Positions 38,512 to 47,072 of a stretch of DNA of 64,000 nucleotides are shown piece after piece. Under the pieces are notes generated by a model, which made no database searches, was not told where the DNA came from, and saw only the letters and a list, made by a program, of their open reading frames with translations. Source of the DNA: PALSA-1004 sp041483135 (GTDB lineage: Bacteria > Pseudomonadota > Gammaproteobacteria > Burkholderiales > SG8-41); assembly GCA_041483135.1 (NCBI GenBank), contig JBGPFE010000011.1, forward strand, positions 1 through 64,000, given 5' to 3'. A program made the translations under genes and the position numbers. The number at the start of each line of letters is the position of its first letter. The first letter of the stretch is position 1.

Positions 38512-39092
38512 GCGTTCCCTTTGGCTCACTGACCGCAACCACCAATGACACGGATGGCACGATCGCCAGCGTGCAGTTCCTGAACGGTGCGAACGTAGTC
38601 GCGACAATCACGAGCGCGCCGTACACGTTCGATCTGACCAATGTCGGAGTAGGGGCTTACCGGCGCAGCGGCACCCTGTGGGAAGGGCGTTTCCGATCGT
38701 GTCTCACGCAGACCGAGGATTACGTGCTGGCTTGCTATCGCTATATCGAATTGAATCCAGTGCGGGCCTGCATGGTCGATTATCCGGGCGACTACCGCTG
38801 GTCAAGCTACCCGGGCAATGCGCTGGGCAGGGCAGATCCTTTGATCGTGCCGCACGGGGGATACGTGCGCTTGGGCGCGGATACGCTTGAGCGCAGGGTC
38901 GCTTACCGCGCGTTATTCGACGCCCATCTCGATGCGCAGACCGTCAGGGATATCCGCAAGTCCACCAATGGCAACTTCGCGCTGGGCAGCGAGCGCTTCA
39001 AACGCGAGATCGAGCAGGCGTTGGGGCGGCGCGCACAGCAGGCACGCTCGGGCCGGCCGCGGAGCGACGACCGCAATGCGAGGGCAGAGTGA
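38512..39092 (+). pseudogene. Chimeric remnant: bacterial Ig-like fragment joined to the C-terminal half of a REP-associated tyrosine transposase
   Basis: The left part, about 38520-38657, reads in one frame TATTNDTDGTIASVQFLNGA and APYTFDLTNVGVGAY, a piece of a bacterial Ig-like domain repeat. From about 38658 the same frame becomes RRSGTLWEGRFRSCLTQ, YRYIELNPVRACMVDYPG and YRWSSYPGNALG, the C-terminal half of a RAYT (Y1 transposase family). The N-terminal half with the HUH histidines is absent, so the transposase is dead. Neither part has a start or partner nearby. The join looks like an illegitimate recombination scar. Confidence 0.8.
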
Positions 39093-39159
39093 CTGCGAAT
39101 ATAAAAAAACCACGAAACCGTGGTCTGTCCCCTATTTCGCTTGGACGGCTTGCAGAATG

Positions 39160-40242
39160 TCAGCGTCGATTGATTGCGACAGGGATGCGGCGGCGGCCGA
39201 ACTGGCCGTGGAAGGCTTCGAACACGCCCGCGACCGGCGTCGCACAGTGCGGGCATTTACCGTCGGGCGTGATGTCGCAGCGCTCGATGTTGTACCAATC
39301 GCGCACGATCAGCGCGGCCTTGCAAGACGGGCAGAAAGTCGTGCCGCCTTCCGAGTCGTGAATGTTGCCGGTATAGACGTAGTGCAAACCGGTATCCAGC
39401 GCGATCTGCCGCGCGCGGTGCAGCGTTGCCGGCGGCGTCGGCGGCAGATCGTCCATCTTGTAGTCGGGATGGAACGCGGTGAAGTGCAGCGGCACATCGG
39501 GACCGAGTTCCTTCATGATCCACTTGCACATCGCTGTGATTTCCTCGACCGAGTCGTTCTTTCCAGGGATCAGCAGCGTCGTGATCTCGAACCAGACATC
39601 AGTTTCGTGCTTGAGATAAACCAGCGTGTCGAGCACCGGCTTGAGATGCGCGCCGCACAGCTTGACGTAGAACTCGTCGGTGAACGCCTTGAGATCGACA
39701 TTGGCGGCGTCCATCTTGGCGTAGAACTCGCGCCGCGGTTGATCGTGAATGTATCCAGCGGTGACGGCGACGGTCTTGACGCCGCGCGCACGGCACGCGT
39801 CGGCGACGTCCATCGCGTATTCGGCGAAGATCACCGGATCGTTGTAGGTGAACGCGATGCTCTTGCAGCCGCCGTCGATCGCGGCCTGGGCGATCGCCGC
39901 GGGCGATGCCTGGTCGGCAAGGCGGTCCATGTCTTTCGATTTGCTGATATCCCAGTTCTGGCAGAACTTGCACGCGAGGTTGCAGCCCGCGGTGCCGAAC
40001 GACAGGATGCTTGAGCCCGGATAAAAATGGTTGAGCGGCTTTTTCTCGACCGGATCGATGCAGAAACCCGACGAGCGGCCGTAGGTGGTGAGCACCATCT
40101 GGTCGCCGATGCGCTGGCGCACGAAGCACGCGCCGCGCTGACCTTCGTGCAGCCGGCAGTCGCGCGGGCACAGGTCGCATTGCATGCGCCCGTCGTCGAG
40201 CATGTGCCACCAGCGGCCGGCGTATGTCACGGCGTTATCCAA
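39160..40242 (-). CDS. amrS: AmmeMemoRadiSam system radical SAM enzyme
   Basis: 360 residues. The 4Fe-4S/SAM motif is CNLACKFCQNWD; flanking features are QCDLCPRDCRLHEGQRGACF near the N terminus and FCPSCKAALIVRDWYNI at the C terminus, a likely zinc or second-cluster site. Overlaps amrA by 8 nt. It is the third member of the conserved AmmeMemoRadiSam trio, whose biochemical role is not established. Confidence 0.92.
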   Translation of the reverse strand: MDNAVTYAGRWWHMLDDGRMQCDLCPRDCRLHEGQRGACFVRQRIGDQMVLTTYGRSSGFCIDPVEKKPLNHFYPGSSILSFGTAGCNLACKFCQNWDISKSKDMDRLADQASPAAIAQAAIDGGCKSIAFTYNDPVIFAEYAMDVADACRARGVKTVAVTAGYIHDQPRREFYAKMDAANVDLKAFTDEFYVKLCGAHLKPVLDTLVYLKHETDVWFEITTLLIPGKNDSVEEITAMCKWIMKELGPDVPLHFTAFHPDYKMDDLPPTPPATLHRARQIALDTGLHYVYTGNIHDSEGGTTFCPSCKAALIVRDWYNIERCDITPDGKCPHCATPVAGVFEAFHGQFGRRRIPVAINRR

Positions 40243-40843
40243 TGGCTGTTTCCCGCCATTTGCTCACGGTGTAGCGCGAGAGTTTCACGGCCGGGTCCCA
40301 GAAATCGGGCGGCAGGCCGGCTTTGTATTTGAGGTGGCCGAGAAATACGCGCGGGTCGCGAAAGTCCTCCCACACCTGCGGCAGGAACGTGCTGCGATGG
40401 TGGCCGTATTGGAAAATCACGCCGTCGGTCCCGGGCCTGAGCTGCTGGAGCGCATCGTCCTCAGCGCGGAACGCGATGCTCACGATCGCCGACAGCACCG
40501 AGATTTCAACGCGAACCGTGTCGAACTCGCGCTTGTCGAGCGGCTTGAAGCGCGGATCGCGAAAGGCGGCGGCAATCGCGTTGGCCTTCACGTCTTCGCC
40601 AAGCGCGCGGTGCGCTTCGAGCGTGCCGATGCAGCCGCGCAGCTCGCCGTCCAGCATCAGCGTGACGAAAGACGCCGCAGTGTTACCCAGCCAGTCGGCG
40701 TCATCGCGCGCGGCGAGCGGCGTGCCAAGCTGGGCGGCGATTGCAGCGCGCGCAAGCGGCAGTAGTACGCATCCCGCGTCCTGCGGCAGGGGGTCGTTGC
40801 CTGCGCATTGCTGCAACGCGGCCGCGCTCAAGTCAGTGTACAT
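40235..40843 (-). CDS. amrA: AmmeMemoRadiSam system protein A (AMMECR1 domain)
   Basis: About 202 residues from ATG 40843 (MYTDLSAAALQQ). AMMECR1 signatures are SFVTLMLDGELRGCIGTLEA, NAIAAAFRDPRFKPLDKREF and HHRSTFLPQVWED. The start overlaps the amrB stop by 11 nt, which supports coupling; the upstream frame to 40870 lies within amrB. Confidence 0.92.
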   Translation of the reverse strand: MYTDLSAAALQQCAGNDPLPQDAGCVLLPLARAAIAAQLGTPLAARDDADWLGNTAASFVTLMLDGELRGCIGTLEAHRALGEDVKANAIAAAFRDPRFKPLDKREFDTVRVEISVLSAIVSIAFRAEDDALQQLRPGTDGVIFQYGHHRSTFLPQVWEDFRDPRVFLGHLKYKAGLPPDFWDPAVKLSRYTVSKWRETAIG

Positions 40844-41642
40844 GGGGTGTCTCGTAGAATGCGAACGCACCGTAGCCGACGACGCGGTTGCGGTCGCCGG
40901 CCGTGTCGCCGGAGTTGCGCAGATCGAGCAGTTCAGGCGTGAGTCCGCGCTGGCGCGCGGCGAGCACCAGGCCGTTGACAGGCGTCCCGCCGCACGCCTG
41001 CTCGTGCGAGATGTCGGTGCGCAGGTCGAGGATTGCCTGCGCGGTGGCGCGGTCGATGGCCTGTGCCTCGTGGTAATTCAGGTAGTGCGACAAATCGGAG
41101 CTCACGACGATCAGTGTTTCGGCGCCACCCCACAGCGCATCGAGCACCTGCGCGACTTCGTCCGCGGTCGCGTCGCCGACCGCCAGCGGCACCACGGAAA
41201 ATTTCTCCAGCACCGTCTGCAGGAACGGCAGGTGAACTTCGAGCGAATGCTCGAGCGCATGCGCCGCCGGACTCACCGTGACTTGCGGCATTTTGGCAAG
41301 CATCGCGACTGCATCGGCGTCGATCGCAATGTTGCCGAGCGGTGTCGCCAATACTGTTGCTCCGGGCAACGCCAGGCCGCGCACCGGCACGCGGTGCACC
41401 GGGCCGAGCAGCACCACGCGCGTGATTTTGCCGCGCGCGGGCGCGAGCCGTGAGTAGGCGGTTGCCGCAATCGGTCCGGAATATACATAGCCGGCATGCG
41501 GCGCGATGATCGCTTTCGGCACTGGTTTGCCGCGTGCGGCCGATTCGGCGTGCGCGAGCAGCGTGCCGACGTCACGCGCGAGTTCCGGCGCGGCGGCCGG
41601 GTAAAACATGCCTGCAACTGCGGGTGGACGCACCGTATTCAT
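40833..41642 (-). CDS. amrB: AmmeMemoRadiSam system protein B (Memo family)
   Basis: 269 residues of the Memo fold, related to extradiol dioxygenases. PPAVAGMFYPAA opens the protein, IIAPHAGYVYSGPIAATAY holds conserved histidines, and VSSDLSHYLNYHEAQAID is the second active-site block. First gene of the amrB-amrA-amrS operon. Human Memo has been linked to copper and redox chemistry; the bacterial function is unknown. Confidence 0.92.
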   Translation of the reverse strand: MNTVRPPAVAGMFYPAAAPELARDVGTLLAHAESAARGKPVPKAIIAPHAGYVYSGPIAATAYSRLAPARGKITRVVLLGPVHRVPVRGLALPGATVLATPLGNIAIDADAVAMLAKMPQVTVSPAAHALEHSLEVHLPFLQTVLEKFSVVPLAVGDATADEVAQVLDALWGGAETLIVVSSDLSHYLNYHEAQAIDRATAQAILDLRTDISHEQACGGTPVNGLVLAARQRGLTPELLDLRNSGDTAGDRNRVVGYGAFAFYETPHVH

Positions 41643-41847
41643 GGGGCCTCACAATAATTAGGTTAACGTGAGGGGCTGATAGCGGAATATCAAGGCCCGG
41701 GCGGGGTGCTGCGCCCATTATATTCCTCGCGTGGGGTGACGATTGCAACGCGCGTGGGCGCCGGTGGCAATCCTCCGGCGCGGCGCGGGCGATAGGGCTT
41801 TGAACTGCTGATACAATCGCCGTTAATCGCGACTGCGATTCCCTTAA
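41643..41847. promoter_or_regulatory. Divergent intergenic region amrB / ispD
   Basis: 205 bp. TACAAT at about 41812-41817, roughly 30 nt before ispD, is a plausible -10 without a clear -35 at standard spacing. Several GC-rich short inverted words are present, but no strong terminator or operator. Confidence 0.25.
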
Positions 41848-42582
41848 ATGGCGAAACTTTTTGCCCTGATACCCGCCGCCGGCAGCGGCTCGCGCATGGG
41901 CGGCGAGCTGCCCAAGCAATATCAGCCGCTGGCCGGCAAGCCGCTGCTTCACCATGCGCTCAACTGCCTGTGCAGCAGTCCATCGATCGAGCGCGTATTC
42001 GTGGTGCTCGCGCAAGGCGATAAACATTTTGCCCGGCATGCGTGGCAGCCGTTTGCAGCCAAGGTCGAGCCGCTTTATTGCGGCGGCGAGACGCGCGCCG
42101 CGAGCGTGTTCAACGGCCTGCTGGCAGCGCGCGACGCCGTTGACGGCTCCGATTGGATGCTGGTGCACGATGCGGCGCGGCCGTGCCTGGCGGCGGAAGC
42201 GCTCGAGCGGCTGATAGCAGGCTTGCGCGACGAGCAGACCGGTGGTTTACTCGCGCTGCCGGTGGTCGATACGCTCAAGCGCGGCGACCCCGATGCCTAT
42301 GTGGTGCAGACCGAGCCGCGCGAGAATCTGTGGCAGGCGCAGACGCCGCAGATGTTCCGCTACCGGCTGCTGCTCGAAGCCCTGCGCGCGATCGACCCGG
42401 CGGTTGCAACCGACGAAGCGCGCGCGATCGAGCAGCTTGGCCTGCGGCCGAAGCTGGTGATGGGCGACATGCGCAACCTGAAAGTGACTTATCCCCAGGA
42501 TCTTGCACTTGCAGAGCTGATCCTGAGGAGCCTTCAGCCATCAGCGGTCAGCGATCAGCCAAGACCAGGAAAAACGCGGTAA
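41848..42582 (+). CDS. ispD: 2-C-methyl-D-erythritol 4-phosphate cytidylyltransferase
   Basis: 244 residues. The nucleotide-binding start IPAAGSGSRMGGELPKQYQP, LVHDAARPCL, and TPQMFRYRLLLEAL are diagnostic of IspD in the MEP isoprenoid pathway. The last 15 or so residues (SLQPSAVSDQPRPGKTR) are encoded by a GGTCAGC-family repeat that has replaced the native 3' end. ispF follows after 56 bp of further repeat. Confidence 0.96.
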   Translation: MAKLFALIPAAGSGSRMGGELPKQYQPLAGKPLLHHALNCLCSSPSIERVFVVLAQGDKHFARHAWQPFAAKVEPLYCGGETRAASVFNGLLAARDAVDGSDWMLVHDAARPCLAAEALERLIAGLRDEQTGGLLALPVVDTLKRGDPDAYVVQTEPRENLWQAQTPQMFRYRLLLEALRAIDPAVATDEARAIEQLGLRPKLVMGDMRNLKVTYPQDLALAELILRSLQPSAVSDQPRPGKTR

Positions 42583-42636
42583 GCTGAGTCGCAATGCTGA
42601 ATGCTGAATGCTGAATGCTGAATGCTGAGCGCTAAT
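42530..42636. repeat. GGTCAGC-family repeat plus five tandem AATGCTG heptamers
   Basis: CTTCAGCCATCAGCGGTCAG then CGATCAGCC (42531-42560) lies within the end of ispD. Five exact AATGCTG units follow at 42593-42627, with AGCGCTA as a degenerate sixth. The repeat reaches within 5 nt of the ispF ATG, leaving no obvious Shine-Dalgarno sequence for ispF. Confidence 0.8.
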
Positions 42637-42638
42637 TT

Positions 42639-43139
42639 ATGAGAATCGGACAGGGTTTCGACGCGCATGCACTGAAAGCCGGACGCAAGCTGGTGATCGG
42701 CGGGGTGACGATCCCGCACGACAAGGGTCTCGAGGGCCATTCCGATGCCGACGTGCTGCTGCATGCGATCTGCGACGCGCTGCTCGGTGCCGCGGCGCTC
42801 GGCGACATCGGCCGGCATTTTCCCGACAGCGATCCGAAATACAAGGGCATCGATAGCCGCAAGCTGCTGCGCGAGACCGCCGCGCTGCTCGCGAAAAACG
42901 GCTGGCGGCTCGCGAATCTGGACGCGACCATCATCGCGCAGGAGCCGCGCATGGCGCCGCATATTCCGGTGATGGTTGCCAATATTGCCGCCGATCTCGG
43001 GGTGCCTGAGCGCGCTGTCAGCGTGAAAGCCAAGACCACAGAAAAACTCGGGTTTACCGGCCGTGGCGAAGGCATCGCCGCCGAAGCGATCGCGCTGATT
43101 GCGCCGCTGGCGCAAGCTGGAGGTGGGAGTCACGCCTGA
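42639..43139 (+). CDS. ispF: 2-C-methyl-D-erythritol 2,4-cyclodiphosphate synthase
   Basis: 166 residues. MRIGQGFDAHAL supplies the zinc ligands (DxH), with HSDADVLLHAICDALLGAAALGDIG and HFPDSDPKYKG next and the TEKLGFTGRGEGI C-terminal block. Catalyses the MEP-pathway step after IspE. Start fixed by the conserved N terminus. Confidence 0.97.
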   Translation: MRIGQGFDAHALKAGRKLVIGGVTIPHDKGLEGHSDADVLLHAICDALLGAAALGDIGRHFPDSDPKYKGIDSRKLLRETAALLAKNGWRLANLDATIIAQEPRMAPHIPVMVANIAADLGVPERAVSVKAKTTEKLGFTGRGEGIAAEAIALIAPLAQAGGGSHA

Positions 43140-43671
43140 TCCTGCTGCCGTCAGAACCGCGCGGTTATTCTTCGCGTTGTGGCCGGACGCGGCGGCGCGT
43201 GGCGAGCTTTACCGGCTCGCGCGAGCCCTGCATGGAGATTGCGGCGGCCGCATCATGCGCCGCGACAATCTGCATTTGACGCTGGTGTTTCTCGGCGACG
43301 TCGCGCGCGAAAAAATCCCCCAGCTCGAAGCCGTCGCCGGGCATCGGAATGGCGCCGGATTTGGTCTTGAATTCGGCACGACCGGTTACTGGCGGCATAA
43401 CCGCATCGTGTGGGCTGCGCCGCACGCCACGCCGGAGCCGATGCACGGGCTGGTTACAGCACTCGAGCAGGCGCTCGATCGCGCCGGGTTCAACTTCGAT
43501 CGGCGTCCCTATGCGCCGCACATCACGCTGATCCGCGACGCGCGCGCGCCGGCAGTGTTGCCGCCGCTTGCGTTCGACTGGCCGGTCGGAGATTTCGCGC
43601 TGGTCGAATCGGCGCGCAGCGCGCAAGGCGCCGCATATCGCGTACTTGTCAGCTGGCCGCTTCAGCGCTGA
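43123..43671 (+). CDS. thpR: RNA 2',3'-cyclic phosphodiesterase (2H family, ThpR)
   Basis: About 180 residues. Two catalytic HxTx motifs are seen: NLHLTLVFLGDV and YAPHITLIRDAR. FFALWPDAAARGELYRLA is the conserved opening strand. The start is uncertain: GTG 43123 and TTG 43099 are both in frame and both overlap the end of ispF. Formerly called 2'-5' RNA ligase. Confidence 0.88.
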   Translation: MGVTPDPAAVRTARLFFALWPDAAARGELYRLARALHGDCGGRIMRRDNLHLTLVFLGDVAREKIPQLEAVAGHRNGAGFGLEFGTTGYWRHNRIVWAAPHATPEPMHGLVTALEQALDRAGFNFDRRPYAPHITLIRDARAPAVLPPLAFDWPVGDFALVESARSAQGAAYRVLVSWPLQR

Positions 43672-43674
43672 ACA

Positions 43675-44100
43675 TCATTTGGCGGCAGGAGCGGAAGCCG
43701 GTTTCGCGGGCTCTTTCTTCGCCGGTGCGGGCTTGAGCGGCGCCTTTTTCGGTGCGGCCGCCGGTTCGCTCAACTGCTCGACCAGTTGAATGGCGCCGCC
43801 GATAAAACTCGACTTCGGATTATCGCGGCAGTACTGGTCGAGATACCTGTATAACTCGTCGCCGCTGGGAAATTGCCCGACTTTGACCTGCTGTGACGGC
43901 TTCGCGTAGTTGTGCCCCGAGACGAAACCGCGCACCCAGAATTCGTATTGCGCTCGTATCAACTTGCTGCCGCTCGATTTCGCCCAGGCGGCGCACGACG
44001 CGTCGTCGCCCCAGAACATATTGATCTGCTGCTCCTGGCCGGTCGCGGCCGCCGGCAACATTGCGGCCAGCAGCACGGCTGATCCAAGCAATGCTCTCAC
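43675..44100 (-). CDS. Hypothetical exported protein (141 aa)
   Basis: Signal peptide MRALLGSAVLLAAMLPAAAT. The mature part has two cysteines (DDASCAAW and LDQYCRDN) that could form a disulfide, YEFWVRGFVSGHNYA, and a Lys/Pro/Ala-rich tail. The Cys spacing and the GAIQLVEQL helix recall small periplasmic proteins of the Rap1a/HdeA-like shape, but the similarity is only suggestive. Convergent with thpR, 3 bp apart. Confidence 0.6.
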   Translation of the reverse strand: MRALLGSAVLLAAMLPAAATGQEQQINMFWGDDASCAAWAKSSGSKLIRAQYEFWVRGFVSGHNYAKPSQQVKVGQFPSGDELYRYLDQYCRDNPKSSFIGGAIQLVEQLSEPAAAPKKAPLKPAPAKKEPAKPASAPAAK

Positions 44101-44198
44101 GGTTTGCTCCTCGATTGGGAATGCAGACGCGATTATGCTAACAGGTTTGTATAATGCGCGGAGTAGCGGCCAGCGCGGCGTCCTATGAGTGGGGGAAC

Positions 44199-44672
44199 AT
44201 GGATTACATCGAGGTTTTTCATCGCAGCTCCAACGAAGGCGGCAATGACAGCGACTGCCTGCGGCTGCCCGAGTGGGGTGAGGCGGAATGGCGCACGCTG
44301 CTCGCGGTGACGACGGCGCGGCCGTTCAAGGCGAGCGAAGTCGTGATCCAGCGGGGGGTGGCCGACCGTTCGCTGTATTTCGTTGCGGCCGGCTCGCTCG
44401 AAGTCGGCGTGACCTATGTCGATGGCATCAGCATCAGCCCGCTCGCCAAAATCGGCGCCGGCAGCGTGATCGGCGAGCAGTCGTTCTTCGACGGCCAGCC
44501 GCGTTCGGCCAACGTGTGGGCGGTGAGTGACGGCGAGCTCTTGTGCCTGACGCCGGAAAAATACCACCAGCTGGCAGCGGCCGAGCCCAAACTCGTGCGC
44601 GATCTGCTGTTCGCTCTCGGCCGCATACTGTCGCTGCGGCTCAGGCATACCACGGGGCGCGTGCGGCGGTGA
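44199..44672 (+). CDS. Cyclic nucleotide-binding domain protein
   Basis: 157 residues. A single cNMP-binding beta-barrel spans about 30-140: VIQRGVADRSLYFVAAGSLE, LAKIGAGSVIGEQSFFDGQP and RSANVWAVSDGELLCLTPE (phosphate-binding cassette with GEQSFFDGQPRSA). No helix-turn-helix C-terminal domain, so it is not a Crp-type regulator; it ends at the C-helix. GGGGGAAC precedes ATG 44199. Confidence 0.8.
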   Translation: MDYIEVFHRSSNEGGNDSDCLRLPEWGEAEWRTLLAVTTARPFKASEVVIQRGVADRSLYFVAAGSLEVGVTYVDGISISPLAKIGAGSVIGEQSFFDGQPRSANVWAVSDGELLCLTPEKYHQLAAAEPKLVRDLLFALGRILSLRLRHTTGRVRR

Positions 44673-44764
44673 TTTGAACCGCCAGGACGCCAAGACCGCC
44701 AGGCAAGATAAAATGCATGAGGCGTCAGGAGAGAGGGACTTTCCACGCTCCTGTTGGCGGTCAA
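44673..44764. repeat. Inverted-arm repeat, CGCCAAGA word
   Basis: TTTGAACCGCCAGGACGCCA then AGACCGCCAGG on the left; TGTTGGCGGTCAATTCAG on the right. The arms are complementary across a 40-bp spacer between the cNMP protein and the convergent envZ gene. Confidence 0.6.
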
Positions 44765-44765
44765 T

Positions 44766-46082
44766 TCAGCTTTTTGCTGTCGTGACCGGGAACTCGACCC
44801 GCGCCTCGAGCCCGCCGCCTTCGCGCGCGAGCAGGCTGACGCTGCCGTGGTGCAGCTTCGCGATGCGGTCGACGATGGCGAGCCCCAGTCCCGAACCGCT
44901 GGTGCTGCGCGCGGCGTCCAGGCGCGTGAACGGCTGCAGCATGCGCTCGGCTTCGTCCGCCGGGATGCCCGGCCCGCGGTCCAGCACCGACAGCCGCACG
45001 CTATCGTTTTTCGCCGCCGTTTCGACTTCGACCTCGCGGCTGCCGTGGTGCAGCGCGTTGTCGAGCAGGTTCGTCAGCAGGCGCTGGATCGCGAGCGCCT
45101 TCATTGGCAGCCGCGGCACGGCTCCGAGCCGCGTGACGATGGCCTTGCCCTTGCGCTGATAGCGCCCGACGACCGAATTCGCGAGCTCGTTCAAGTCGAG
45201 CTCCGATGCGGCGCTGCTCTCGCCGGTCACGCGCGCGAAGTCGAGGAACTGGTTGATGACGGCATCGATGTCTTCGATGTCCTGCACCATGCCTTGCTTG
45301 AGAGTGGCGTCGGCCTTGTCGTCGAGCATCTCGACGCCGAGCCGGATGCGCGACAGCGGCGTGCGCAGGTCGTGCGACACGCCGGCCAGCAGCAGCGCGC
45401 GGTCCTCGTCGATGCGCTGCAGGTCGGATGACATCTGGTTGAACGCGTGGGCCAGCGTGCGGATCTCCGAGGGTCCGGTTTCGGCGATCGGCGCCGGGGT
45501 CTGGCCGCGGCCGATTGCGGCCGCCGCGCGCGTGAGTTCACGCAGCGGCTGGTTGATGCGCGCGACGATAAAATAAGCGCCCACAAACGAGAACATCAGC
45601 ACGACCGCAGCCCAGCCGGCCCAGCGCAGCTGCTCGGCGCGCTGGATGCGCTCGCGCGGCATCATCACCCAGTATTCCTGGTCGTCGATCTTGAAGCTGA
45701 CCCACGTGCCTGCGATGCCGCCGCGGCTCGCCGCCAGCTTGGTGTCTTCGCCGAGGCGCCTATGCAGTTCGGCCGCGATCAGCGGCACGATAGGGTAGTC
45801 GGGCGGCGGCTCGAGTGCTTCGTCAGATTCGGCGACGTAAACCTGGATGCCTTCCTGCTGCGACAGGTCGCGCAGGAGCGCAAGGCGCTTCGCGGGATCC
45901 GCGGTAATCAGCGCCGAGCGCGTGAGATTGACGACGCTGACGATTTGCTGCGCGATCTGCTGCGCGCGCGGCTCGCGCTCGGTGACCCGGAAGATCTGCA
46001 GCCACACGAAGTGCCCGGCCAGCATCAGCAGCGCGATCAGCAGCACGGTGCGCCATAGCAGGCTGCGGGGAAGCAATTTCAT
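44766..46082 (-). CDS. envZ: Sensor histidine kinase, EnvZ/OmpR-type
   Basis: 438 residues. Two membrane segments (LLWRTVLLIALLMLAGHFVW; AGWAAVVLMFSFVGAYFIVA) flank a periplasmic sensor. HAMP (RINQPLRELTRAAAAIGRG) and H-box LLAGVSHDLRTPLSRIRLGV follow, then the catalytic domain with NLLDNALHHG, DRGPGIPADE and GSGLGLAIVDRIA. Phosphorylates the OmpR-type regulator encoded 36 bp upstream. Confidence 0.92.
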   Translation of the reverse strand: MKLLPRSLLWRTVLLIALLMLAGHFVWLQIFRVTEREPRAQQIAQQIVSVVNLTRSALITADPAKRLALLRDLSQQEGIQVYVAESDEALEPPPDYPIVPLIAAELHRRLGEDTKLAASRGGIAGTWVSFKIDDQEYWVMMPRERIQRAEQLRWAGWAAVVLMFSFVGAYFIVARINQPLRELTRAAAAIGRGQTPAPIAETGPSEIRTLAHAFNQMSSDLQRIDEDRALLLAGVSHDLRTPLSRIRLGVEMLDDKADATLKQGMVQDIEDIDAVINQFLDFARVTGESSAASELDLNELANSVVGRYQRKGKAIVTRLGAVPRLPMKALAIQRLLTNLLDNALHHGSREVEVETAAKNDSVRLSVLDRGPGIPADEAERMLQPFTRLDAARSTSGSGLGLAIVDRIAKLHHGSVSLLAREGGGLEARVEFPVTTAKS

Positions 46083-46118
46083 GGTGGACAGTAAATGGAA
46101 AATTGGAAAAGGATTTGC

Positions 46119-46853
46119 CTATTTTCCATTTCCGTCCTTGCTGTCGGGGATGAACACGTAGCCGAAGCCCCACACGGTCTGGATGTAGGCGGGCTTGGCG
46201 GCGTCGGCCTCGATCAGCTTGCGCAGGCGCGAGATCTGCACGTCGATCGAGCGGTCGAACGCGCCGAACTCGCGGCCGCGCGCCATCTCCATCAACTTGT
46301 CGCGCGACAGCGGCGTGCGCGGGTGCTGCACCAGTACCTTGAGCAGCGCGAATTCGCCGGTGGTGAGCGCGACGTTTTCGCCGTCGCGCGCGAGGCTGCG
46401 AGCGGCGAGGTTGAAGCTGAATTCGCCGAATTCGACGATCTGTTGGTCGGGGGTCGGTGCGCCCGGCGGCTGCGGCTCGGGCACGCGCCGCAGCACCGCC
46501 TGGACGCGCGCAACCAGTTCGCGCGGATTGAATGGCTTGGGCAGGTAATCGTCGGCGCCGACCTCGAGCCCGACGATGCGATCGACGTCGTCGCCCTTGG
46601 CTGTCAGCATGATGATCGGGATCTTGTCGCCGAGGCCGCGCAGCCGCCGGCAGATCGACAGCCCGTCCTCGCCCGGCATCATCAGGTCGAGCACCATCAG
46701 GTCGTAGCGCTCGCGCGCAAGCCAGCGGTTCATGTCGTTGCCGTCGGCGACCGCGCGCACCGTGAATCCCTGCTCGCTCAGGTAACGGTTCAAAAGCTCG
46801 CGCAGCCGCGCGTCGTCGTCGACGACGATGATGCGGGTCTTGGCTTCACTCAT
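46119..46853 (-). CDS. ompR: Response regulator OmpR
   Basis: 244 residues. Receiver with acidic pocket VDDDARL, phosphoacceptor D56 in MVLDLMMPGEDG, and K near ITAKGDD. C-terminal winged helix with LTTGEFALLKVLVQHPRTPL, RGREFGAFDRSIDVQISRLR and VWGFGYVFIPD. ATG 46853 begins MSEAKTRIIVV; a TTG two codons earlier is less likely. Pairs with envZ. Three TTACA words upstream may be target sites. Confidence 0.93.
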   Translation of the reverse strand: MSEAKTRIIVVDDDARLRELLNRYLSEQGFTVRAVADGNDMNRWLARERYDLMVLDLMMPGEDGLSICRRLRGLGDKIPIIMLTAKGDDVDRIVGLEVGADDYLPKPFNPRELVARVQAVLRRVPEPQPPGAPTPDQQIVEFGEFSFNLAARSLARDGENVALTTGEFALLKVLVQHPRTPLSRDKLMEMARGREFGAFDRSIDVQISRLRKLIEADAAKPAYIQTVWGFGYVFIPDSKDGNGK

Positions 46854-46883
46854 GGGCAACTTTCTTCATGGCCGCAATGCTAG

Positions 46884-47072
46884 CGGTTTGGTTCGGTCAA
46901 TTCCAGTTCTTTGATGAGCGTTGGCAGCCCGCCGGCCGCCGCTGAAACAAATTGTTACAAAAAACCGTCCGCAGTTAATAGCTTGCTTACAAAGGCGGCG
47001 TAGTATGGGTCAACGCTGAAATTACGACGGCGTTACACGCATTGACGGTTGTTTTTACCCGGGAGCGCAGGC
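46884..47072. promoter_or_regulatory. Divergent control region ompR / small exported protein genes
   Basis: 189 bp, AT-richer than the flanks. Contains ACAAATTGTTACAAAA, two exact TTACAAA words at 46955-46961 and 46987-46993 (32 bp apart, about three helical turns) and a third TTACA at 47033. A winged-helix regulator such as the adjacent OmpR could bind these; unproved. Confidence 0.3.

Noticed and set aside
38571..39092. Functional transposase gene
   Set aside because: The N-terminal catalytic half with the HUH motif is missing and replaced by an Ig-like fragment.
42593..42627. Heptamer tandem considered as an origin iteron or CRISPR
   Set aside because: Units are directly adjacent, no DnaA-box match and no replication genes; it belongs to the word-repeat families.
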